Below, piece by piece: positions 8,516 to 17,198 of a DNA stretch of 64,000 nucleotides; positions within the stretch are counted from its first letter, which is position 1; the number at the start of each line of letters is the position of its first letter. Below the pieces are notes generated by a model. The model was given only the letters and a program-made list of their open reading frames with translations, searched no databases and was not told where the DNA came from. The translations under genes and the position numbers were made by a program. Source of the stretch: Microbacterium sp. SA39 (GTDB lineage Bacteria; Actinomycetota; Actinomycetes; Actinomycetales; Microbacteriaceae); NCBI RefSeq assembly GCF_000967865.1, contig NZ_JXRU01000028.1:62001-126000 (forward strand), written 5' to 3'.

Positions 8516-9529
8516 TCAGCTCAGGCGGGACTTGGGCGACGTCGAGTACGTCGCCTCGGCGTCGCGGTTGACCGTGTCGCCCAGGGCGGTGTCGATCGCG
8601 GCGAGCGTGTCGGCGTCGAGCTTCACACCCGAGGCCTTGACGGTCTCGGCGAGCTGCTCGGGACGGGATGCTCCGACCAGGGCCGCCGCGACGTTCGGGT
8701 TCTGCAGCACCCACGCGATCGCGAGCTGCGGCATCGACAGGCCCGCCTCCTCGGCGATCGGCTTGAGCTTCTGCACGGCGGTGAGGATGTCGTCCTGCAG
8801 GAAGCTCTTGATGAAATCGGCGCCGCTGTGCGGGTCGGTCGCGCGCGAGCCCTCGGGCACCGGCTGACCGGGAAGGTACTTGCCGCTGAGCACGCCCTGC
8901 GCCATCGGCGACCAGACGATCTGCGAGATGCCGAGCTCTTCGGATGCCGGGACGACCTTGCCCTCGATGACCCGCCACAGCATCGAATACTGCGGCTGGT
9001 TCGAGATGAGCTGCACACCGAGCTGCTTGGCGAGCGCATGGCCCTCGCGCAGCTGCTCCGCCGTCCACTCGGAGACGCCGATGTAGAGCGCCTTGCCCTG
9101 ACGGACGACGTCGGCGAAGGCCTGGAACGTCTCCTCGAGCGGCGTCTCGTAGTCGAAGCGGTGCGCCTGGTAGAGGTCGACGTAGTCGGTGCCGAGGCGC
9201 TTCAGCGAGCCGTTGATGGACTCGAAGATGTGCTTGCGGCTCAGTCCGGTGTCGTTCGGCCCCTTCGGGCCGGTCGGGAAGTAGACCTTCGTGAAGATCT
9301 CGAGACCCTCGCGGCGCTGACCTTCCAGCGCCTTGCCGAGCACGACCTCGGCTGCGGTGTTGGCGTAGGTGTCCGCCGTGTCGAAAGTCGTGATGCCGGC
9401 ATCCAGGGCTGCATGGACCGTCTTGACGGCGGCGTCGTCGCCGACCTGGGATGCATGGGTGACCCAGTTGCCGTAGGTGATCTCCGAGACCTTGAGACCG
9501 CTGTTGCCGAGATAGCGATAGTTGACCAT
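8516..9529 (-). CDS. Aldo/keto reductase, potassium-channel beta-subunit type
   Basis: A 337-residue (beta/alpha)8 NADPH-dependent oxidoreductase. The catalytic tetrad is visible as Asp 50 and Tyr 55 (FDTADTYAN), Lys 81 (FTKVYF) and His 123 (YQAHRFD). The nucleotide-binding end shows SPMAQGVLSGKY and ALVGASRPEQL. The sequence groups with Kv-beta/YghZ-like reductases, which reduce aldehydes such as methylglyoxal; the in vivo substrate is unknown. TAGCGT (complement of 9536-9541) lies 6 nt before the ATG, predicting a leaderless message. Confidence 0.93.
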   Translation of the reverse strand: MVNYRYLGNSGLKVSEITYGNWVTHASQVGDDAAVKTVHAALDAGITTFDTADTYANTAAEVVLGKALEGQRREGLEIFTKVYFPTGPKGPNDTGLSRKHIFESINGSLKRLGTDYVDLYQAHRFDYETPLEETFQAFADVVRQGKALYIGVSEWTAEQLREGHALAKQLGVQLISNQPQYSMLWRVIEGKVVPASEELGISQIVWSPMAQGVLSGKYLPGQPVPEGSRATDPHSGADFIKSFLQDDILTAVQKLKPIAEEAGLSMPQLAIAWVLQNPNVAAALVGASRPEQLAETVKASGVKLDADTLAAIDTALGDTVNRDAEATYSTSPKSRLS

Positions 9530-9582
9530 GATCCAACGCTACTTGCTCACGGATGCCGGGAGGGCGGATTCCGTGACCGGTC

Positions 9583-10077
9583 TCAGCCGGATGCGGCGGA
9601 GGAGCTGTTCCGCCGCGCGGCGGCGATCCCGCCGATGATGACGACGACCGCGGATACGGCGCTGATGGCGTACAGCGGAAGGGCCCAGGGGGAGTAATCC
9701 GCGCCACTGATGCCGAAGGTGTCGGCGAGTCCCATGCCGGCACCGAAGGATGCCACGAAGTATCCGACCGTGCCGCACATCAGCAGCGCGAGGAAGGTCA
9801 TACCCGGGACGATCGGGGGCGCCTTCGTGACGATCGAGACCGCGGCCGCCCCGATGGCCAATGCCACGCCGATCCCGAGGACGAAGAAGACCTCGCCGCT
9901 TCCCAGATTCTCTCCTGCGGCCGCCATCTCCGCGCGGATCTCCTCGAGCGTCATCCCTGGCACCGCCGCCAGCGGATTCAGGACGAGGATCTGCACTGCC
10001 GCGAGCGCCGCGTAGGCGGTGACCGCGACCACGCCGACGATCGAGATCCAGAACGTGTGGCGCGGCATCCGTGTCAT
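9583..10077 (-). CDS. Four-span integral membrane protein
   Basis: A 164-residue protein with four strongly hydrophobic segments (about 10-32, 62-82, 90-112 and 130-152) and a short Ser/Arg-rich cytoplasmic tail. The first loop, PGMTLEEIRAEMAAAGENLGSG, is amphipathic and acidic. I do not recognise the family. TAGGAT (complement of 10084-10089) is 6 nt before the start, so the transcript is probably leaderless. The next gene downstream on the same strand is the reductase, 53 nt away. Confidence 0.75.
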   Translation of the reverse strand: MTRMPRHTFWISIVGVVAVTAYAALAAVQILVLNPLAAVPGMTLEEIRAEMAAAGENLGSGEVFFVLGIGVALAIGAAAVSIVTKAPPIVPGMTFLALLMCGTVGYFVASFGAGMGLADTFGISGADYSPWALPLYAISAVSAVVVIIGGIAAARRNSSSAASG

Positions 10078-10086
10078 GCGGTCATC

Positions 10087-11580
10087 CTAGGAAGTGCGCC
10101 CGAGAGTCTCCCGATACTCCTGCCACGCCGCGCCGAGTCGGCGGATGCCCTCTTCCAGCACGTCGTCCGTGGCGGTGAACGGGATGCGGATGTGGTCGTC
10201 GGAGGAGACGGATGCCGCGAACGCGGCACTCCCCGCGATCGAGACGCCGTGTGTGGCGGCGATCCTCGCCAGCGCGTCGGCCGACCCTGCGGGAAGGGCC
10301 ACCCACAGCGACAGTCCGCCGCGGGGCGGCTCGACCCGCCAGTCGGGCAGGTGCTTCGCCATCAAGCTGAGGAGCAGCTGGAGCCGCTCCTGGTGGATGC
10401 GGCTGTTCGCACGCCGGAGCTCGTCGGCGTGCGCGATGAGGTCGAGCGCGATCAGCTGGCCCGGCACGCTCGTCGACTGGTCGGCCAGCTGCCTCGCACC
10501 GCGCAGTCGCCGCACGAGCACCGGGTCGGCGCGCAGCCAGCCGATCCTGAGCCCTGCCCACGCCCACTTCGACACCGACTCGACGACGATGATCGGTGCG
10601 TCGGCTCGCTCGGCCGCGAGCGTGGGAGGCATGACGCCGTCGAACGAGAGTCCGGCGACGACACGATCCTCGATCACGGGGACCCCGTACTGAGCGGCGA
10701 GCTCGGCGACGCGACGGCGGGCGGCGGGAGGCAGACGCGTGCCCGTCGGGTTCTGATGGTGCGGGTTGAGCGCGACGAGCGCGGGCCGCAGCCGGGCCAG
10801 CGCCTGTTCGAGCGCGTCGATGTCGAGCCCATCCGGCCCCATCGCGATGCCGTGCACCGTGCCTCCGCGGAGGCCCACGGAGTCGGTGACGCCCGGCCAG
10901 GTGATCTCCTCGGCGAGCACGACATCGCCCGGTCCGACGAGCGCGTTGACGACGAGGCTGATCGCCTGCTGCGCTCCGTGGGTGACAAGGATCTGCTCGG
11001 GAGTGGTCGGCGTGCCCTCGGCGCGATACATCTCGGCGATGAGCTCGCGCAGGATCGGGAGCCCGGCCGGATCCGTCTCGGGCAGCAGCGCGAGGTCGAG
11101 TCGCGGCTGGTGGTCGCGGATGAGCTGCTGGGCGAGCGGGGGGATCTGCGGCACCGTGCGCAGCAGGTCGATCGTGTTGGGAGACGCCGCGAAGAGCGCC
11201 TCGCCTCGCCCGGGCCGTGTCAGGGGGGCGGCGGATGCCGTGACACCGGCGATGCGCGTGCCACTCCCCTGCCGACGCTCGACGAGTCCGCTCTCGGCCA
11301 GGTCGGCGTACGCGGCGACGACGGTTCCCCGGGAGACGGAGCCTGCCGTGGCGAGGGCGCGCTCGGCGGGCAGACGGTCTCCCGGTCGCAGCTCGCCCGT
11401 CTCGATGAGGCCCTCGATGCCGCGGGCCAGTCGGCGCGCGAGGGTGCCGTCGCCATGAGTCCAGCGGCCGAGGCGCGCTGCGAGAGCCGCCGACGCCACA
11501 TCCCCGGAGTGGACCAATGCGGCGGGAACGACCGATCTCTGGTCCACCGGCCCGTCATTGGCCCTGTGTTTCGTGTCCAT
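10087..11580 (-). CDS. MocR/PdxR-type GntR regulator with aminotransferase domain
   Basis: A 497-residue chimeric regulator. After about 35 residues comes a GntR winged helix (about 45-115, ELRPGDRLPAERALATAGSVSRGTVVAAYADL), then a class I aminotransferase-like domain (about 150-495) with VLAEEITWPG, NPHHQNPTGTRLP and the PLP-Lys region ESVSKWAWAGLRIGW. This family senses PLP or an amine/amino acid adduct and controls vitamin B6, GABA or taurine genes. The ATG chosen begins MDTKHRANDG; the frame is open 88 codons further upstream but has no domain there. CAGAAT 7 nt upstream could be a leaderless -10 box. Confidence 0.88.
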   Translation of the reverse strand: MDTKHRANDGPVDQRSVVPAALVHSGDVASAALAARLGRWTHGDGTLARRLARGIEGLIETGELRPGDRLPAERALATAGSVSRGTVVAAYADLAESGLVERRQGSGTRIAGVTASAAPLTRPGRGEALFAASPNTIDLLRTVPQIPPLAQQLIRDHQPRLDLALLPETDPAGLPILRELIAEMYRAEGTPTTPEQILVTHGAQQAISLVVNALVGPGDVVLAEEITWPGVTDSVGLRGGTVHGIAMGPDGLDIDALEQALARLRPALVALNPHHQNPTGTRLPPAARRRVAELAAQYGVPVIEDRVVAGLSFDGVMPPTLAAERADAPIIVVESVSKWAWAGLRIGWLRADPVLVRRLRGARQLADQSTSVPGQLIALDLIAHADELRRANSRIHQERLQLLLSLMAKHLPDWRVEPPRGGLSLWVALPAGSADALARIAATHGVSIAGSAAFAASVSSDDHIRIPFTATDDVLEEGIRRLGAAWQEYRETLGRTS

Positions 11581-11592
11581 ATCGATCGATTC

Positions 11593-11662
11593 TGGACCAA
11601 TGACCACCCTGATTCCCCGTCTTGACGAAGTTCTTGCGCCAATTATCGCCGATTGGACCATT
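11593..11662. promoter_or_regulatory. Candidate MocR operator repeats
   Basis: TGGACCAAT at 11593-11601 and TGGACCATT at 11654-11662 are direct repeats in the region upstream of the MocR gene; a third TGGACCAATG lies inside its 5' end (11510-11519) and an inverted TGGTCCA at 11539-11545. MocR-type regulators typically bind short repeats near their own promoters, so these are plausible autoregulatory sites. Confidence 0.4.
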
Positions 11663-11983
11663 CGCGACCTCCTCGAATGGCTCGGCGCGGACGACTCACG
11701 GATGCACGACAGTGCGCTGACCCGCCCGTTGCTGGTGATCGACGCCGCTCTGACCGGCTCGACGTGGGAGCGCGAGCCGTCGACGGTCGCCGTGATCCGT
11801 TCAATCGCGTCGGCGGTGCAGACGTCACCGCGGTCGAGGAACATGCGGCTCGACGACCTGCTCCCGCGCGCAGGCTGGATCAGAAATGCGGCTCCCGACG
11901 ACGACTCAGCAGCGTTTTCGATCCACGCTGCTGAGCGCCGCCGGGAGCGCGTGCCTCAGTTCGCGGGAGTCGGTGCCGGCTGA
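11600..11983 (+). CDS. Possible small protein divergent from the MocR gene
   Basis: A 127-codon frame starting with ATG inside one of the TGGACCAAT repeats. Its first 90 codons have G/C-rich third positions and read like a soluble helical protein (RLDEVLAPIIADWTIRDLLEW). The last 40 codons look unlike protein and overlap the end of the convergent DUF4407 gene. Divergent partners of MocR regulators are often real targets, so it may be a small target gene or the remnant of one. No family recognised. If it is not a gene, 11581-11955 is a 375-nt gap holding only the operator repeats. Confidence 0.35.
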   Translation: MTTLIPRLDEVLAPIIADWTIRDLLEWLGADDSRMHDSALTRPLLVIDAALTGSTWEREPSTVAVIRSIASAVQTSPRSRNMRLDDLLPRAGWIRNAAPDDDSAAFSIHAAERRRERVPQFAGVGAG

Positions 11984-13500
11984 GCCGGAGCGGCTGGCGC
12001 GGCCGCGGCCGGCGCGGGCGCCACGGGGGTCGTCACGATCTCTGCGCGATCGCGGAACCCTTCGGCGGTGACCCGATCGAGGGCGACCTGCCGGCGGATG
12101 GCCGCGGCCTTCTCGTACAGGTTCGGGTCGCCGTAGCTCGTGAGCACCTTCACCAGCACGGGCAGCAGTTCGATCATGAAGAACAGCGCCGCGATCAGGA
12201 TGTGCGCCCACAGGATCGTCGGCTCCTTCTCGCTCAGCCGGTTCAGGGCACTGATCTGACTGAGCAGCCCGACGGCTCCGGCGTTGCCCTGGGCGACGGC
12301 ATCCGCTCTGGCGTTGTAGGCGGCGAGCGCCTGATCGTAGGTGTCGCGTGCCCCGGGCAGCTGCGACTGCGCCTGCTCGCGGTTCTGCGACTCTGAGGTG
12401 GAGGTGTTCTCCGCGGCGGCCGTACCGGCGGCGGCGAGGTCCTCGTTGGCCGTGCGCAGCTGCGCGGCCAGCGCGTCGTACGTCTGCTGTGCCTCGGCGA
12501 GCTGCGCCTGAGCGGCATCCGAGCTCGCGCCCTCTCCGTTCACACCGGTGCAGCCGGGAACCGTGCCCGCGCCCTCGCCGGTGAGCTCGCACTGGTACAG
12601 GGTGCGGGCCTGATCGATGACCGCCTGCTGGGCAGTCATCTTGGCGGTCAGGTCGTCGACCGTCGCCTGCGCGGCCGACTCGGTCGCCGACGATGAGTCG
12701 GTGCCGGCGACGATGCCGGTCGCGGCCTGGTTCTCGAGTTCGGCGACGCGGGCGGATGCCGCATCCAGCGCGATCTTCTCCGGCCCGGTCTCCAGGGCCT
12801 CCTGGTCGGACTGCGACTGCGTGATGTTGGTCGAGGCGACCTCGCGCGCGATGTCGTTCTGGAAGATCTGCAGCACGAGGGGCTCGGCGACGACGAAACC
12901 GATGATCGCGGCCATGATGACTCGAGGGATCGCGAGCCCGATGAGCTTCCAGACGCTGCGTGTCGACGTCATGGTCGAGGTCAGGAAACGGTCGAGGTTG
13001 AAGATGATGAGCGCCCAGACGAGGGCGAGCGGCACGGCGAGCCAGATCGCGGCCTGCACCCCGGTGGTCAGCGCGAACAGCATCGAGATGGCCGAGACCA
13101 GGGCGGTGCCGGCGAGCACGAAGAACATCTGCACGAAGCGGGGCGTCTCGCCGGGAACGCGGTCGAGGATCTCCCCCTCGGCACCGCCGAGGATCGCGAG
13201 AGCCCTGGCGCGGGACCCGCGGGTGCGCGGGCGCCGTGGCGTGCGAACGCGCGGTTTGCGTACGGGCTTCGGTGCCCGCTCCTCGGCGACTGCCGGCTCC
13301 TCCGCGGGCCCCTGAGCCTGTCGAAGGGCCGAGTCGTCTGCGGGCGCGGAGACGGGAACCTCACGCGTCGTGTCATCGAGGCCGGTGGGCTCGAACTCGC
13401 GCAAGAAGTCGAGGTCGTCCGTCTCGGCGTTCGGGTCGCTGTCGAGGATGATCCGACCCTGCGAGTCGAAGCGCCCCGGTCGGTGAGCGGAATAGGGCAT
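11956..13500 (-). CDS. DUF4407 membrane protein
   Basis: A 514-residue membrane protein. Residues 1-110 are polar and then very basic (KPVRKPRVRTPRRPRTRG). Four membrane spans follow: two near 125-175, one near 195-220 and one after a long coiled-coil domain near 425-450. FNLDRFLTST is a DUF4407 hallmark. The coiled coil (about 225-410) holds Ala/Gln/Glu-rich heptads and a short Cys pair. The C-terminus is Ala/Pro-rich. Function unknown; the family is found in Actinobacteria and Bacteroidetes. TAGATT 6 nt before the ATG predicts a leaderless message. Codons for LRQAQGP come from a dispersed repeat (see 13310-13328). Confidence 0.85.
   Translation of the reverse strand: MPYSAHRPGRFDSQGRIILDSDPNAETDDLDFLREFEPTGLDDTTREVPVSAPADDSALRQAQGPAEEPAVAEERAPKPVRKPRVRTPRRPRTRGSRARALAILGGAEGEILDRVPGETPRFVQMFFVLAGTALVSAISMLFALTTGVQAAIWLAVPLALVWALIIFNLDRFLTSTMTSTRSVWKLIGLAIPRVIMAAIIGFVVAEPLVLQIFQNDIAREVASTNITQSQSDQEALETGPEKIALDAASARVAELENQAATGIVAGTDSSSATESAAQATVDDLTAKMTAQQAVIDQARTLYQCELTGEGAGTVPGCTGVNGEGASSDAAQAQLAEAQQTYDALAAQLRTANEDLAAAGTAAAENTSTSESQNREQAQSQLPGARDTYDQALAAYNARADAVAQGNAGAVGLLSQISALNRLSEKEPTILWAHILIAALFFMIELLPVLVKVLTSYGDPNLYEKAAAIRRQVALDRVTAEGFRDRAEIVTTPVAPAPAAAAPAAPAQPAPTPAN
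13310..13328 (-). repeat. Dispersed repeat CCCTTCGACAGGCTCAGGG inside a coding region
   Basis: On the minus strand the sequence reads CCCTTCGACAGGCTCAGGG, a short repeat that I recall as very common in intergenic regions of Micrococcales and other Actinobacteria. Here it lies in frame in the DUF4407 gene and encodes the tail-like peptide LRQAQGP in a disordered region. A diverged relative is at 51809-51825. Confidence 0.6.
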
Positions 13501-13598
13501 CCGAACAATCTACGAAAGGTCGCCTGTGCATCCGTTGCAAGAGTGCCCAGAGCGGCTCACAGGTTGGGCTCGCTCCTCGCGGGCCCGGCATCCTCGCG

Positions 13599-14900
13599 TC
13601 AGGCCATCGCGGCCGAAGCCGCTTCGTCCTCGGTCGTCGCGACGAGCTGCCCGCAGGCCCCGTCGATCTCCTTGCCGCGGGTGTCGCGCAGGGTCGTCGG
13701 GATGCCGGCGTCGTTGAGTCGGCGCACGAACTCGTTCGTGACATCTCTCTCGGACGCGGTCCAGATCGACCCGGGCGTCGGGTTCAGCGGGATCGGGTTC
13801 ACGTGCACCCAGCCGCGTCCGCGCTGGTTCAGCTTCTCGGCCAGCAGATCGGCGCGCCAGGCGTGGTCGTTCATGTCCTTGATCAGCGCGTACTCGATCG
13901 AGACGCGGCGCCCGGTCTTCTCGTAGTACTCGTAGGCGGCGTCGAGCGCCTCGTCGACCTTCCACTTCGAGTTCACCGGGATGAGCTCGTCGCGCAGGTG
14001 GTCGTCGGGAGCGTGCAGCGACAGGGCGAAGGTCACCGGGATGCCCTCATCGGAGAGCTTCTTGATGGCGGGCACGAGACCGACCGTCGACACGGTGATG
14101 CCGCGGGCGCTCATGCCCAGGCCGTCGGGCTGCGGCGCGACCATCGACCGCACGGCATCCATCACGCGCTTGTAGTTCGCCAGCGGCTCGCCCATCCCCA
14201 TGAAGACGATGTTCGAGACGCGCTCCATGCTGTGGTCGTCGGACTTCTTGCCGCCCAGCCCGCCCTCGGCGATCAGCCGGTTCGCCCGCACGATCTGCTC
14301 GATGATCTCGGCGGTCGACATGTTGCGCGTCAGCCCCGCCTGTCCGGTCGCGCAGAACGGACAGTTCATGCCGCAGCCCGCCTGGCTCGATACGCACAGC
14401 GTGATCCGGCCGGGGTAGCGCATCAGCACCGACTCGACGAGGGCGCCATCGTGCAGGCGCCAGAGGAACTTGATCGTGTCGCCCTTGTCGGTCTCGAGCC
14501 GGCGCACCTCGGTGAGCAGCGGCGGCAGCATGCCGCGGACGAGGTCCTCGCGGATGCCGGCGGGAAGGTCGGTCATCTCGGCGGGGTCCGACGTGTAGTG
14601 CCGGAAGTAGTGGGTGGAGAGCTGCTTCGCGCGGAAGCCGGGAAGCCCGAGCTCCTTGACCTTCGAGGTGCGCTCTTCCGGGGTCAGGTCGGCGAGGTGC
14701 ACGGGCGGCTTGCCTCGCTTCGGGCTCGCGAACTGCAGCAGCGGGCGCCCCTCGGCATCCTTCTGCTGCGTCCATCCCTCGGTCGCCGGGCGCACCTGCG
14801 CGGGCTTGGTGGAGCGGACCTTGCCCTGAGCGGGTCGTCCCTGCGGGGCGGACGCGGATGCTGCGGGGCGCGTCTCGCGCGTACGGGGAGAATCGGTCAT
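13599..14900 (-). CDS. rlmN: 23S rRNA (adenine(2503)-C(2))-methyltransferase RlmN
   Basis: A 433-residue radical SAM enzyme that methylates A2503 of 23S rRNA and A37 of some tRNAs. The cluster ligands are Cys 176, Cys 180 and Cys 183 (CGMNCPFC). [18 protein letters not shown] and FALSLHAP are RlmN landmarks, and the late Cys in DGACGQL is the second cysteine of the ping-pong mechanism. A basic, Ala/Pro-rich extension of about 50 residues precedes the core. TACCCT (complement of 14908-14913) is 7 nt before the ATG, suggesting a leaderless transcript. Confidence 0.97.
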   Translation of the reverse strand: MTDSPRTRETRPAASASAPQGRPAQGKVRSTKPAQVRPATEGWTQQKDAEGRPLLQFASPKRGKPPVHLADLTPEERTSKVKELGLPGFRAKQLSTHYFRHYTSDPAEMTDLPAGIREDLVRGMLPPLLTEVRRLETDKGDTIKFLWRLHDGALVESVLMRYPGRITLCVSSQAGCGMNCPFCATGQAGLTRNMSTAEIIEQIVRANRLIAEGGLGGKKSDDHSMERVSNIVFMGMGEPLANYKRVMDAVRSMVAPQPDGLGMSARGITVSTVGLVPAIKKLSDEGIPVTFALSLHAPDDHLRDELIPVNSKWKVDEALDAAYEYYEKTGRRVSIEYALIKDMNDHAWRADLLAEKLNQRGRGWVHVNPIPLNPTPGSIWTASERDVTNEFVRRLNDAGIPTTLRDTRGKEIDGACGQLVATTEDEAASAAMA

Positions 14901-14959
14901 ACCTACCAGGGTACGGGGTGCCGGGTGGGAAGGCCCTGGGGTGCCGGGCAGTGCCTGCC

Positions 14960-14965
14960 TAGACT
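14960..14965 (+). promoter_or_regulatory. -10 box TAGACT, leaderless start
   Basis: TAGACT ends 7 nt before the ATG at 14973 and sets the start of the L7/L12-like membrane protein; the frame is open for more than 1 kb upstream but as a shadow of rlmN. Confidence 0.5.
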
Positions 14966-14972
14966 GAGCCGC

Positions 14973-15533
14973 ATGGACGACATCATCTGGATCATCGGGC
15001 TCGTCGTCAGCCTGGTCGTGATCGTGCTGATCGTCTCCGTCGCGCTCCGTGGCATGCGCCCGAAGCTGCCCGAGCCGCAGGTGTTCACGCCGTCTCCGAC
15101 GACTGCGCGGTCGTTGCCGGCATCCTCCGCCGCCTCGACCGCTTCAGGGCTCACTCCGCAGGTCATCGCCGAGATCGATCGACTGATCGGAGCCGGGCAC
15201 AGGATCCAGGCCATCAAGCTCTACCGCCGCGCGACCGGAGTGGGCCTGAAGGACGCCAAGGACCGCGTCGAGCACTGGTCGATCAGCACGACAGCTCCGC
15301 ACATGGCCGCCCGATCGAACGCGAACGCCGCGTACTCCTCGATCACTCCCGCCGCTCAGACCGCTTCCTCGCTCCGCGCCTCACTGCCGGCATCCGTGGT
15401 CTCGGAGATCGACCGGATGGTCATCGCCGACCAGCCCATCAGCGCGATCAAGCTGCTGCGGGAGCACACCGGGCTCGGCCTGAAGGAGACCAAGCAGCTC
15501 ATCGACGCCTGGGTTCCCGGGCGCACGCGCTGA
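14973..15533 (+). CDS. Membrane protein with two ribosomal L7/L12 C-terminal-like segments
   Basis: A 186-residue protein. Residues 4-26 form one membrane span with a short outside N-terminus. After a Ser/Ala/Pro linker come two copies of a motif: [20 protein letters not shown] (78-97) and [20 protein letters not shown] (156-175). Both match the helix of ribosomal protein L7/L12 C-terminal domain (IxxIKxxRxxTGLGLKxAKxLVE) that contacts translation GTPases. Each is preceded by an EIDR segment ([21 protein letters not shown]). Proteins of this kind recur in Actinobacteria without known function. The role suggested, binding translation factors or another partner at the membrane, is inference. 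Confidence 0.8.
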   Translation: MDDIIWIIGLVVSLVVIVLIVSVALRGMRPKLPEPQVFTPSPTTARSLPASSAASTASGLTPQVIAEIDRLIGAGHRIQAIKLYRRATGVGLKDAKDRVEHWSISTTAPHMAARSNANAAYSSITPAAQTASSLRASLPASVVSEIDRMVIADQPISAIKLLREHTGLGLKETKQLIDAWVPGRTR

Positions 15534-15598
15534 CCCGCAGCTTGTCACTACAGGTTGGCGTCCGGGAGAATGGGACCACCCCACCCCGAGGAGCCCTC

Positions 15599-16237
15599 AT
15601 GCCCGACCGTCTTGACCGCGCCCGCACGACCGGCATCCTCGCCGTGCTGCGCGCCCCCTCTCCCGAACTCGCGCTGGAGGCATCCGAGGCGATCATCCGC
15701 GGCGGCGTCACCGGCATCGAGGTGACCTTCTCGACACCCGACGCACCGGCGGTGATCCGCGAGCTCGTCGCGCGGCACGGCGACGCCGCCTACATCGGCG
15801 CCGGCACGGTGACCTCGTCTGAGCAGGCGACGCTCGCGGCCGATGCCGGAGCCGAGTTCCTCGTCAGCCCGGGGACGCTCCCCGACCTCACCCGCGCCAT
15901 GCTCGACACCGGCCGAGTCGTGATGACCGGCGCGATGACTCCGACCGAGGTCATGACCGCCCTCGACCTCGGCGTCGACGTGGTCAAGATCTTCCCCGCC
16001 TCCCTCGGCGGACCGTCGTACCTCGGCGCGCTGCGCGGACCGTTCCCGGAGGCTCCGCTCATGCCGACCGGCGGCGTCAGCCCCGACAACCTCGCCGCCT
16101 GGTTCCAGGCCGGCGCGGTCGCGGTGGGTGCGGGCGGCGACCTCGCGAACGGCGCGTCGATCGCGGCATCCGACTGGGCAGACATCGAGCAGCGGGCTGC
16201 GCGTTTCACGGCGGCTCTCGCCGCTGCGCGGGGTTGA
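15599..16237 (+). CDS. eda: KDPG/KHG aldolase
   Basis: A 212-residue class I aldolase that splits 2-dehydro-3-deoxy-6-phosphogluconate to pyruvate and glyceraldehyde-3-phosphate, and often 4-hydroxy-2-oxoglutarate. Glu 41 (GIEVTFST) is the general acid/base and Lys 130 (VVKIFPAS) the Schiff-base residue; GAGTV and PTGGVSPDNL bind the phosphate. The ATG has GAGGAG nearby. The upstream enzyme of the Entner-Doudoroff or related acid-sugar route is not in the window. The stop overlaps the next start by one base. Confidence 0.93.
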   Translation: MPDRLDRARTTGILAVLRAPSPELALEASEAIIRGGVTGIEVTFSTPDAPAVIRELVARHGDAAYIGAGTVTSSEQATLAADAGAEFLVSPGTLPDLTRAMLDTGRVVMTGAMTPTEVMTALDLGVDVVKIFPASLGGPSYLGALRGPFPEAPLMPTGGVSPDNLAAWFQAGAVAVGAGGDLANGASIAASDWADIEQRAARFTAALAAARG

Positions 16238-16986
16238 TGCCCGACCTGCTGCCCTGGGCCTGGGTGGCCCTCGGGCTCGCCGCCCTCACGATCGGCATCT
16301 CGAAGACGGCACTTCCGGGCGGCAGCATCCTGGCGATCGCCCTGTTCGCGGCTGTCCTCCCCGCCCGCACGTCGACCGCGGCAATGCTGCTGCTGCTCAT
16401 GGTCGGCGACATCTTCGCGCTGATCGCCTACCGTCGGCACGCGCACTGGCCGACGCTGCTGCGCCTCGTACCGGCCGTCATCGCGGGGCTCCTCGTCGGG
16501 TTCGCCTTCCTGGCGTTCGCCGGCGACGGGATCGTCCGGCGCGCGATCGGCGTGATCCTGCTGCTCATGATCGCCGTGACGCTGTGGCGACGATGGCGTC
16601 AGGACAGAACGGATGCCGCGGCACCCGCCCCCGGCGGCATCCTGCTCGCCGGCGCCTACGGCACGCTCGGCGGCTTCACCACGATGGTCGCGAACGCCGG
16701 CGGACCGGTGATGTCGATGTATTTCCTCGCGACGCGGACCCCCGTGCAAGTGTTCCTCGGCACCTCGGCCTGGTTCTTCGCGATCATCAACCTGGTGAAG
16801 GTGCCGTTCCTCGCCGGTCTCGGACTGTTCCACGGCGAGGTGCTGCTGATGGACGCCGTGCTCGCTCCACTGGTCGTGATCGGCGCGTTGGCCGGCCTGC
16901 GGCTCGCGAAGCGCCTGGATCAGCGCCTGTTCGACCGCATCGTGATCGTGCTGACCGTGGCCGGCGCGGTCTACCTGTTGTTCTGA
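16237..16986 (+). CDS. TauE/SafE-family permease
   Basis: A 249-residue integral membrane protein with about eight hydrophobic segments in two homologous halves, each opening with a Gly-rich GISKTALPGG- or YGTLGGFTTMVANAGGP-type motif that is diagnostic for the TauE/SafE (DUF81) family. Members move sulfite, sulfoacetate or other small organosulfur anions, usually out of the cell. The start overlaps the aldolase stop (TGATG), so the two are co-translated. The substrate is unknown; coupling to an aldolase hints at an acid product. Confidence 0.85.
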   Translation: MPDLLPWAWVALGLAALTIGISKTALPGGSILAIALFAAVLPARTSTAAMLLLLMVGDIFALIAYRRHAHWPTLLRLVPAVIAGLLVGFAFLAFAGDGIVRRAIGVILLLMIAVTLWRRWRQDRTDAAAPAPGGILLAGAYGTLGGFTTMVANAGGPVMSMYFLATRTPVQVFLGTSAWFFAIINLVKVPFLAGLGLFHGEVLLMDAVLAPLVVIGALAGLRLAKRLDQRLFDRIVIVLTVAGAVYLLF

Positions 16987-17000
16987 CGCGCGACGCCGAG

Positions 17001-17142
17001 GTGTCGGGAAACGCCGCATTCTCATATCGCGAGCGGCATCTTGCGCCCCCTCCACGCCCCCGCCGCGCACGACTCAGCGAGTCCTGGCCGCTCGAGTGTC
17101 ACGAAACGCCGCGTTCTCGCATCACCTGCGGCGTTTCGTGAC
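17001..17142. repeat. Duplicated palindromic element
   Basis: GTCACGAAACGCCGC (17098-17112) pairs perfectly with GCGGCGTTTCGTGAC (17128-17142) around a 15-nt loop. A second, degenerate copy (GGGAAACGCCGCATTCTC with a GAGCGGCA arm) precedes it at 17001-17038. The two copies share AAACGCCGC and TTCTC. They fill the 212-nt gap between convergent genes; the right copy probably also ends transcription. Confidence 0.65.
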
Positions 17143-17198
17143 CCCTCGCGGGGAGGGAGCAGCGGGCGCGAGGCCCTCGCCGGGCCGTCCCATCCCGT

